This document shows positions 9,820 through 14,780 of a DNA stretch of 32,910 nt, in pieces (positions within the stretch are counted from its first letter, which is position 1; every line of letters starts with the position of its first letter). Made by a program: the position numbers and the translations under genes. The notes beneath the pieces were generated by a model. The model saw only the letters and a program-made list of their open reading frames with translations, had not been told where the DNA came from and did not search any database. Source of the DNA: SAR324 cluster bacterium (lineage in GTDB: Bacteria; SAR324; NAC60-12); assembly GCA_015232315.1 (NCBI GenBank), contig JADFZZ010000044.1:1-32910 (forward strand), written 5' to 3'.

Positions 9820-9894
9820 GTATAACAACCGCATGAACTCGGACTGGCAATTCCGCTTCGCTCCATTACCATCCGGTTATGCGGATCGTTGGGC
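9820..9894 (+). other. attC recombination site of cassette B
   Basis: The left core is GTATAAC (9820-9826) and the right core GTTGGGC (9888-9894). The inner left box GCATGAACTCGG pairs with CCGGTTATGC on the right except for two extra bases, the extrahelical bases expected in a folded attC bottom strand. The length is 75 bp. The left core is complementary to GTTATAC at 925, which ties this site to the start of the restriction-modification cassette almost 9 kb upstream. The right core starts cassette C. Confidence 0.88.
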
Positions 9895-9901
9895 CTACTA
9901 G

Positions 9902-10543
9902 GTGAATACCTTGGACAAGACTTTAGTTCAGCGAGCTAAGCAGGATATCGTTCGCTGGTTTGATCGCGTTCACCACGGCGATGCAAATGACGAAACAAAG
10001 GCCGTTCGACGGCGCCTCCTTAGCGGCCTAGAGCGTGTGTTTGACCAGCTTAAGGAGCGAGACTCCTGGCGAGAAGTCATCACTCGCGAGTATTCGGTGC
10101 GGGGAATTGATGAAGGTATAGTCGAGGGACCCTTGGGTTCGGCACTGATCTGCTGTGGGCGTATGCGGGCGACTTCCATTGTCCCAGGATGGGCCTACGG
10201 ATGGAACCGAGTTCTGAAGGATGAGTACGTCTACGATACCCTCACGTGGCTACTGCATTTTGCCAGGCAGTATATCCATCGGGCTTGGCTTTCTCAGGTT
10301 GTGATGGCGCTCTATGAATCAACCGGGAAGGTTGTACATCCGTTTGATGAGTCGCAGATAACATCGCAACGTTACAGCGACTTCAATCCCTACCCGGGCG
10401 ATGAACAAGCGCTCAGTGTGGCATGGGCTGGCATGAGTCAGGACGTAGAGGGCGGCGGGTCTTCCGCTCTCTCGTCGAGTGTTTGGTTTCAGGCAAACAC
10501 ACCACCCTATCACAGCAAATACAATCCCATTGAACGCTGTTAG
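9902..10543 (+). CDS. Cassette C protein, unknown, with a 3' end replaced by transposase sequence
   Basis: This 213-residue frame starts at GTG 9902, 8 nt after the core site GTTGGGC, as cassette genes often do. I do not recognise the first 185 or so residues; they are charged and helical near the N terminus (QDIVRWFDRVHHGDAN) with an aromatic-rich middle. The last residues, PPYHSKYNPIERC, belong to a DDE transposase and then hit a stop, so the true C terminus of the cassette gene is gone. No attC with the expected GCCCAAC box follows. The protein is therefore a chimera and probably a degraded cassette. Confidence 0.6.
   Translation: MNTLDKTLVQRAKQDIVRWFDRVHHGDANDETKAVRRRLLSGLERVFDQLKERDSWREVITREYSVRGIDEGIVEGPLGSALICCGRMRATSIVPGWAYGWNRVLKDEYVYDTLTWLLHFARQYIHRAWLSQVVMALYESTGKVVHPFDESQITSQRYSDFNPYPGDEQALSVAWAGMSQDVEGGGSSALSSSVWFQANTPPYHSKYNPIERC
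10502..10543 (+). pseudogene. Tiny DDE transposase remnant
   Basis: The codons for PPYHSKYNPIERC match the conserved stretch around the last catalytic acid (NPIE) of DDE transposases, where IERCWG normally follows; it resembles ISAzo13-type enzymes. Here the Trp position is a stop codon, and unrelated sequence begins immediately (TTCGCTTAAC, start of the 119-bp repeat). No inverted repeats or other parts of the element are visible. It marks an old insertion and deletion between cassette C and the helicase gene. Confidence 0.55.
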
Positions 10544-10662
10544 TTCGCTTAACGTTCTATTGGTGTCTTGAATCAATATTGCCTGTCATAACCCATGAAT
10601 GACTCTCCCCTGTTGAAACTCCCCAACACGTACCGTGCTTTTTTTGGCGCGTTTCCGTCCTT
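10544..10662 (+). repeat. 119-bp direct repeat, copy 1 (helicase leader and start)
   Basis: This matches 14611-14729 at 118 of 119 positions; the difference is C at 10648 against A at 14715. It covers 51 nt before the helicase ATG and the first 22 or so codons. To the left the copies differ (transposase scrap here, a hairpin after an attC there). To the right they differ because copy 2 has lost the helicase domain. Together with the 184-bp repeat it shows the region was duplicated in tandem. Confidence 0.93.
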
Positions 10663-11629
10663 GACCTCTGTTCAGCAGAAGGCGATTGATCCGGTGCTGG
10701 CAGGACGCGATGTGATTCTTCAGGCATCGACCGGCAGTGGCAAAACTGAAGCGGCGCTGGCGCCTGTGCTGGAACGGTTGCTCCAGTCAGCTACGCCTTA
10801 CACCGTCATTTATGTGATTCCCACCCGTGCCCTGGCGATGGACCTGGAGCGCCGTCTGGGCAATCTGCTCAAAGACCGGCTGAAGCTGAAACTTGGCCTC
10901 CGCACCGGTGATGTCAAACGTGGTGGTGACAACATCCATGTACTGCTGACCACGCCTGAATCGCTGGATGTGATGATCGGCAGTCCACGCAAGGAAAATC
11001 AGGAGTTTTTGCGCCGGGTACAAACCCTCATTCTGGATGATGTGCATCCCCTGTTGCATGTTTGCCGTGGGGAGCAACTGCGCTATCTGATACGCCGACT
11101 TGAACGCAAACTGCCGCACCCCCTGCAGAAAATAGCACTGTCTGCCACCATCGAAGATGTCCGGGATGTCATGGAGTTCTGGTATTTCCGTCAGGACACG
11201 GTCTGTATTTCCAGTTCTGTTCAGCGTGAATTACTGCCGCACCTGATCTATCTCAAGGAAGAAGAGGAACTGGTTTTTCTGGTAAACGATCTGTACGAAC
11301 GCTGGAATTATCGAAAAATCCTGATCTTCGCCAACAACCGTGGACGCTGTGACCGGTTGTTGGGATTGCTCAACCGGCAAGGCCGTTTCAAGGACGTCAC
11401 GGAATTGCATTATTCGAACCTGAACAGCGCAGAACGTCACAAGGTGGAACAGCGATTCCGGGAGCGGGATCATGCGTTGTGTGTGGCCACCAGCACACTG
11501 GAACTGGGCATCGATATCGGTGACGTGGATGGCGTGTTGTTGTTTGAGCCGCCAGATTCAGTTTCGGCTTTTTTGCAGAGGGTGGGACGGGCCAACCGCC
11601 GGGAACAACAGATCCATAACCGTGGATGA
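10595..11629 (+). CDS. SF2 (DEAD/Lhr-like) helicase, 5' fragment of a larger gene
   Basis: The 344 residues contain a whole SF2 helicase core: Q-motif region FPSLTSVQQKAI near 25, Walker A ASTGSGKTEA near 43, DDVH in place of DEVH near 147, SAT near 182, TSTLELGIDIGDVDG near 300 and arginine-finger QRVGRANRRE near 329. The frame then stops after QQIHNRG, where DNA matching a distant part of the sister gene (15249-15275) appears. Lhr-type helicases carry a winged-helix and a beta domain after this point, and those are preserved only in the frame at 14781. I read this as the N-terminal piece of the ancestral helicase-nuclease-helicase. No strong ribosome binding site precedes the ATG. It could still make a stand-alone helicase core. 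Confidence 0.85.
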   Translation: MNDSPLLKLPNTYRAFFGAFPSLTSVQQKAIDPVLAGRDVILQASTGSGKTEAALAPVLERLLQSATPYTVIYVIPTRALAMDLERRLGNLLKDRLKLKLGLRTGDVKRGGDNIHVLLTTPESLDVMIGSPRKENQEFLRRVQTLILDDVHPLLHVCRGEQLRYLIRRLERKLPHPLQKIALSATIEDVRDVMEFWYFRQDTVCISSSVQRELLPHLIYLKEEEELVFLVNDLYERWNYRKILIFANNRGRCDRLLGLLNRQGRFKDVTELHYSNLNSAERHKVEQRFRERDHALCVATSTLELGIDIGDVDGVLLFEPPDSVSAFLQRVGRANRREQQIHNRG

Positions 11630-11639
11630 CCGTGAATTG
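11613..11639 (+). repeat. 27-bp patch matching 15249-15275
   Basis: The sequence TCCATAACCG followed by TGGATGACCGTGAATTG matches 15249-15275 in the large helicase/nuclease frame at 26 of 27 positions, with the last 22 bases identical. It sits exactly where the helicase fragment loses its reading frame, and unrelated AT-rich DNA follows. It is in a different reading frame from the sister copy. It probably marks a deletion junction or a template switch during repair. Confidence 0.75.
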
Positions 11640-11786
11640 TATGGTTTTGTATTTTTTCAAATACTGTTCTACGCGAATGACATACCATCTTGTTTTTTTT
11701 GCAGGGAGTGTTTGTTGATTCAGAATGGATAACTACTGCTCCCATAATTTAGCATCTCTATTCATTTTTATCCTTGAACTACAGTT
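11640..11786. other. Gene-free AT-rich spacer between helicase fragment and attI-like copy 2
   Basis: No convincing gene or RNA is visible in this 147-bp piece. It contains T-runs near 11653 and 11692. If the region arose by tandem duplication it may represent DNA that normally lies to the left of the attI-like repeat, meaning beyond the left end of this window. I see no integrase-coding remnant in any frame. Together with the repeat and the cassette D leader, the stretch without a complete gene runs from 11630 to 12003. Confidence 0.6.
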
Positions 11787-11970
11787 TTTGATCTGTTAAT
11801 GATTGATTCAATCGAGAATCAATGCCAGTTAAGAATTACCTGATCTGGCACAAATGATCATCCTGGTTTCGATAAAAAGAAAATATAAAGATAGATGGGA
11901 ATGTGAAATATAGCGATAGACAGAAACTGTTTATTCCAATATGATCTATTTCTGTCTAATTCACTGTTGG
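11787..11970 (+). repeat. attI-like region, copy 2 of the 184-bp direct repeat
   Basis: This is identical to 1-184 except at the positions corresponding to 128 (A to C) and 145 (C to T). The second change weakens the palindrome present in copy 1. It ends at core site GTTGGCT (11966-11972), which begins cassette D. Having two such sites 11.8 kb apart on the same strand means one cassette array follows each. Confidence 0.7.
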
Positions 11971-12927
11971 CTTAATATTATTCAGATATAGAGCAAAATC
12001 ATTATGATAAACCTCAATTATTCATCACCAGTAAACAAATTACTCACATACGGGGATGCCAGTCATTATAGAAAAGAATGGCCTGATTATGTAGCATTAG
12101 GATTGAATGAAACACACATTGATGAATTAATCCGAATGATGAATGATGAAGATTTAATAGGAGCTTCGGCAAAGAGTTTAGAGGTATGGGGGCCTATTCA
12201 CGCATGGCGTACTTTGGCACAACTTCAATCACCAATGGCATTAGAATCATTACTGAATCAGTTACAACGGATAGATGATGATGACGATGATTGGATTAAT
12301 GAAGAGTTTCCTTATGTCTTCACAATGTTAGGGCCTTGTGCCATCAGTCCATTAGTTTCTTATTTGAAAGATCCCCAAAACAGGTTATTTGCCAGAGTAT
12401 GTGCCGCACGAAGTCTGGAATGTATTGGTAATAAATATAGTGAAAGTAGAAAATCCTGTGTCAATGGCATCACGGGATTGCTAGGCAACTTCGACAAGAA
12501 TGACCCAATTCTAAACGCTTTTTTGATCTGTTCTTTAGCAGATCTAAACGCAGTAGAATCTCTTGAGGTGATTCAGCACGCATATCAACATAACGCAGTG
12601 GATATTAGTATTTTAGGAGATCTGGAGGACGCTGAAATAAAATTGGGAATTAGAGAAAAAAGAGAAACCCCTCCTCCCAAATATCATTCATTTACATTTG
12701 ATCCACCTCCTCCCAAAGCCAATAATGTTAGTAGGAATGATCCATGTCCATGTGGAAGTGGAAAGAAATATAAAAAATGTTGTATGAACAAATGAATATC
12801 ATTTAACAAAGGCCAACAAGTCGGCGCAGTGGATTGCCGGGGTGCTGTTTTGCCAAAGATTTCAGTAGATTTTTCAGTTTTTATCTTATTCAAAGTAAAT
12901 GATCCCCGTCAACCACTGACCTCAGCG
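11967..12927 (+). mobile_element. Integron gene cassette D
   Basis: The cassette begins at TTGGCT of core GTTGGCT and ends within the attC at 12811-12933. The attC left core GGCCAAC pairs with GTTGGCT with one G-T wobble. It carries one forward gene in about 961 bp. It is AT-rich like cassettes A and E and unlike cassette B. Confidence 0.78.
12004..12795 (+). CDS. Cassette D protein with C-terminal SEC-C zinc motif, probable HEAT-like repeats
   Basis: The 263-residue protein has a helical body, with segments such as AWRTLAQLQSPMALESLLNQL and ARVCAARSLECIGNKYSE that look like HEAT-type repeats, an acidic run DDDDDD near residue 94, a proline-rich linker, and a C-terminal SEC-C motif RNDPCPCGSGKKYKKCC. 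SEC-C is the zinc-binding tail first known from SecA and occurs on many unrelated proteins as an interaction module. The molecular role here is unknown. ATG 12004 is the first start in the cassette, 38 nt after the core site; I see no strong ribosome binding site. Confidence 0.85.
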   Translation: MINLNYSSPVNKLLTYGDASHYRKEWPDYVALGLNETHIDELIRMMNDEDLIGASAKSLEVWGPIHAWRTLAQLQSPMALESLLNQLQRIDDDDDDWINEEFPYVFTMLGPCAISPLVSYLKDPQNRLFARVCAARSLECIGNKYSESRKSCVNGITGLLGNFDKNDPILNAFLICSLADLNAVESLEVIQHAYQHNAVDISILGDLEDAEIKLGIREKRETPPPKYHSFTFDPPPPKANNVSRNDPCPCGSGKKYKKCCMNK

Positions 12928-12933
12928 TTGGAC
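12811..12933 (+). other. attC recombination site of cassette D
   Basis: The left half reads GGCCAACAAG at 12811 followed by CAGTGG; the right half reads CCACTGACCTCAGC followed by core GTTGGAC (12927-12933). CAGTGG and CCACTG pair exactly. The middle, about 85 nt, is less clearly symmetrical, giving a long attC of 123 bp. Its right core opens cassette E. Confidence 0.78.
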
Positions 12934-13039
12934 TCACATGAACCACATTAAACCCGGAAATTGAGTCAGGGATTGGTTTTTACCTCAATCATAGTATGCT
13001 GGGAACAAGAGGCTGATTACTACACTTATCAGGAGGTAT

Positions 13040-13246
13040 ATGGAAACCATAGAATTTGAAACTATTGCTCAGAATGGCACTATCGCCATTCCTGAACAAT
13101 ATCGGGATCTTTTTCCTGAAACCATTCGATTGCTAGTGCATATTGAACCTCTGGTGAAGAATCAGAATATGAGCATCCCGTTTAAGGCAATCAGGATTTC
13201 CACCAGAAAATTCAAATTCAATCGGGAAGAAGCTAATGAACGGTAA
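13040..13246 (+). CDS. Probable antitoxin of a PIN toxin pair
   Basis: The 68-residue protein begins IEFETIAQNGTIAIPEQYRD, resembling the short beta-hairpin start (DGTIxIPxxY) of small antitoxins paired with PIN ribonucleases, possibly AbrB-like. The C-terminal part, ending FKFNREEANER, would be the toxin-wrapping tail. It would neutralise the downstream toxin and probably repress the operon through its N terminus. ATG 13040 has AGGAGG about 7 nt upstream. The last codons overlap the toxin start by 11 nt, the usual coupling in such modules. Confidence 0.72.
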   Translation: METIEFETIAQNGTIAIPEQYRDLFPETIRLLVHIEPLVKNQNMSIPFKAIRISTRKFKFNREEANER

Positions 13247-13646
13247 GGCCTTTTTTGATACGAATATTATTCTGTATTTATATTCAGAAGATGAACCAGA
13301 GAAACAGAGAGCCAGCATAAAAATTGCCACTACCTATCTCTTTCCCACCATTAGCACCCAAGTCATTAATGAACTTACCAACATTCTCTTTCGTAAAATG
13401 CAGGTAAAATGGGATATCATTGAAGAGGTGATTACCGAGGTTGAACAAGCATTTACCATTGAAGTTGTGACTATTTCAGTGATCAGGATGGCCTGTAACA
13501 TCGCTAAACGTTATCAGTATTCCTATTACGATAGTGTCATTATTGCCTCAGCCCTTTCATGTGGTTGTACACTCCTGATAAGTGAAGATATGCAGCATGG
13601 GCAAATTATAGAAAATCAGTTGCGGATTATGAATCCGTTCATATAG
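13236..13646 (+). CDS. PIN-domain toxin (probable ribonuclease)
   Basis: The 136-residue protein is a complete PIN domain: FFDTNIILYL gives the first acidic residue (near 8), STQVINELTNIL the conserved Glu (near 45), YYDSVIIASA the third acid (near 99) and LLISEDMQHG the fourth (near 117). PIN toxins of VapC type cut tRNA or other RNA using a metal centre; the target here is unknown. It overlaps the antitoxin gene. Its stop lies about 30 nt before the attC of the cassette, a tight fit typical of cassette genes. Confidence 0.88.
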   Translation: MNGKAFFDTNIILYLYSEDEPEKQRASIKIATTYLFPTISTQVINELTNILFRKMQVKWDIIEEVITEVEQAFTIEVVTISVIRMACNIAKRYQYSYYDSVIIASALSCGCTLLISEDMQHGQIIENQLRIMNPFI

Positions 13647-14157
13647 TCTCATAAAGAATATCAGCAAAAACTGGTCCAATCGGGTAGAGGGAAGCTTTTC
13701 TCTTCCCCCTCCCACACCACCCTGCATGCGGGTCTCGCACAGGGCGGTTCATCGAAGTGGAGCAAGCAATATCCAGAGGTTTTTTGAGAGAAACAAGACC
13801 TTGATGGGCTAACCAGAGATTGGTCATGCCCGATTGGGTCGCCAACGTTTTGGATAAACGCCAGTACCCCTTGGAACTACGTCCTGTCGAAACCGCATGT
13901 TTGCGGTTTGTTCCCAGTTTGAGTAGAGTTCGTATTCGAGTTTTGGGACGTTTCCACTGTTTCCAGTAGCACATCCGCACCCGTCTGCGAATCCAGTTAT
14001 CCAACCCGGGAATGGGACGATAGTAATCGGACAAACCAAAGTAGTTGATCCAGCCTCTGAGGTAGGTGGAGAGTTCCGCAATGACCTGTTCCATCGAGAC
14101 GCCTCGGGAGCGAGACGTAATTTGGCGTACTCGCTCCCTCTCATTTACCCGATCCCG
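13639..14157 (-). pseudogene. Group II intron maturase (reverse transcriptase) remnant, C-terminal part only
   Basis: The minus-strand frame reads VRQITSRSRGVSMEQVIAEL, then YLRGWINYF, LDNWIRRRVRMCYWKQWK and SSKGYWRLS. This is the group II intron maturase X domain and the end of the thumb. The reverse transcriptase fingers and palm, with the YADD motif, are missing: a stop at 14158-14160 lies just before, and intron domain I-like DNA follows at once. The frame continues through domains V and VI into the exon and stops at 13639, so the last 40 or so codons are not maturase. An intact enzyme would be around 420 residues, so this fragment cannot support mobility. Confidence 0.85.
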
Positions 14158-14455
14158 TTAGCCACAAGGTTTCATGATCTTGTGCTCACTCACCTTGGGG
14201 AAGTTGGCCTGACATGAGGTTTCTGTACGTCGGCTCGTCGCTTTGCCCAGGCTTCCTTCAGACATTCCCTCACGAGTTTGCCCTTGCCATCGGCTAGAAG
14301 TTTATGGCATACGTCCTGTTAGGAAGAGGTTTGTTTTCTCGGTTTGCCGCCTGGTTTCCCGGCGGTGCCACACTATTTCTTCCATGAGAAATGGTGCCAG
14401 TGGCTACTCTTCAGGGGACTTTCACCCCATTAATTCACGCCCATGCCGGGCGTAC
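13679..14455 (-). mobile_element. Degenerate group IIC-attC intron
   Basis: The intron lies on the minus strand. Its 5' end is near 14455 (GTACGCCCGGCATGGGCGTG, then GGGGTGAAAGTCCCC of domain I at about 14435-14421) and its 3' end near 13679 (CTACCCGAT). Removing it rejoins the attC of cassette E exactly, with target 5'-CCTTGT/TGGAC on the bottom strand, the TTGT/T attC target known for this intron class. About 780 bp remain where roughly 1.9 kb is expected; the missing part is the first two thirds of the maturase gene. The 5' boundary is uncertain by about 2 nt, because introns of this class usually begin GTGYG. It could still splice if a maturase acts in trans. Confidence 0.82.
13716..13750 (-). 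ncRNA. Group II intron domain V
   Basis: Read on the minus strand the element is GAACCGCCCTGTGCG, then AGACC, then CGCATGCAGGGTGGT: a long stem with the two-base bulge and tetraloop-like end of domain V, the catalytic core of the ribozyme. Domain VI follows, GGGAGGGGGAAGAGAA pairing loosely with TTCCCTCTACCC, and leads to the 3' splice site. Both look complete although the maturase gene is deleted. Confidence 0.8.
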
Positions 14456-14572
14456 ACAAGGCATTCAACCGGACAGCTAACCGCGGTTTTGGTCATGGAT
14501 TTTGATATTTTCCCGGTCGGCGTTTTCTCCATGCCCGGTGTCGTTAGCCGCCGGTTAATTCGGTCGTTTCGC
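14456..14572 (+). other. attC site of cassette E, right part (left core at 13674-13678)
   Basis: After the intron the site continues ACAAGGCATTCAACCGGAC and ends CCGGTTAATTCGGTCGTT. Inner pairs are TCAACCGG (14465-14472) with CCGGTTAA (14551-14558), differing at one pair, and GCTAAC (14476-14481) with GTTAGC (14543-14548). The rejoined site is about 122 bp. The right core GTTTCGC is poor, consistent with the site now facing non-cassette DNA. Confidence 0.82.
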
Positions 14573-14607
14573 GAAAACTCACTCCGTCATATGGTCCGTG
14601 AGTTTTC
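14573..14607. other. Hairpin between attC of cassette E and the second helicase leader
   Basis: A perfect 10-bp inverted repeat, GAAAACTCAC (14573-14582) and GTGAGTTTTC (14598-14607), encloses a 15-nt loop. There is no T-tract, so it is not an obvious intrinsic terminator. It starts within a base of the attC end and stops 3 nt before the 119-bp repeat, so it fills the whole gap between the array and the host-side gene. Its role is unknown; it could be the end of another small element. Confidence 0.6.
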
Positions 14608-14610
14608 TGC

Positions 14611-14729
14611 TTCGCTTAACGTTCTATTGGTGTCTTGAATCAATATTGCCTGTCATAACCCATGAATGACTCTCCCCTGTTGAAACTCCCCAACACGTAC
14701 CGTGCTTTTTTTGGAGCGTTTCCGTCCTT
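14611..14729 (+). repeat. 119-bp direct repeat, copy 2 (helicase leader and start)
   Basis: This copy of 10544-10662 contains the helicase start ATG at 14662 and its first 22 or so codons. The next base begins DNA from the middle of the ancestral gene (WGICRGERAGAQ in the downstream frame). The junction is out of frame: the ATG-14662 frame is shifted by 2 nt relative to the long frame and stops at 14853. The deletion removed the whole SF2 helicase domain that copy 1 retains. Confidence 0.93.
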
Positions 14730-14780
14730 TGCTGGGGCATCTGCCGTGGTGAACGGGCTGGCGCGCAACTGCTCAAATTC

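Larger units (their letters stand above)
926..9888 (+). mobile_element. Integron gene cassette B, about 8.96 kb, carrying a complete type I R-M operon
   Basis: The cassette starts at TTATAC of the core GTTATAC (925-931) and ends in the attC at 9820-9894. The R'' box of that attC is GTATAAC, the exact reverse complement of GTTATAC. No other attC-like site is visible inside. All five genes point the same way and overlap or nearly touch (hsdM, hsdS, rhuM, hsdR, ygjP-like). Cassettes usually carry one gene in roughly 0.5-1.5 kb, so this one is very large. The alternative is that the operon entered an existing small cassette by another route, but I see no IS ends or target duplications at its borders. 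Confidence 0.78.
12928..14566 (+). mobile_element. Integron gene cassette E with an inserted group II intron
   Basis: The cassette starts at TTGGAC of core GTTGGAC (12927-12933). Its attC left core GTCCAAC, the exact reverse complement, is rebuilt only when the intron at about 13679-14455 is removed: GTCCA ends at 13678 and ACAAGG resumes at 14456. Without the intron the cassette would be about 860 bp. It carries a toxin-antitoxin pair, a common cassette cargo that stabilises arrays. The right core, GTTTCGC at 14566, does not fit GTTRRRY well, so no proper cassette follows. Confidence 0.78.

Noticed and set aside
1-11970. The 184-bp repeats as the ends of a composite transposon
   Set aside because: They are direct repeats with no transposase or terminal inverted repeats, and both stop at cassette core sites, which fits attI better.
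14243-14638. A plus-strand frame of 131 codons after the intron
   Set aside because: It covers intron domain I, the attC and the hairpin read on the opposite strand; no protein similarity is apparent.
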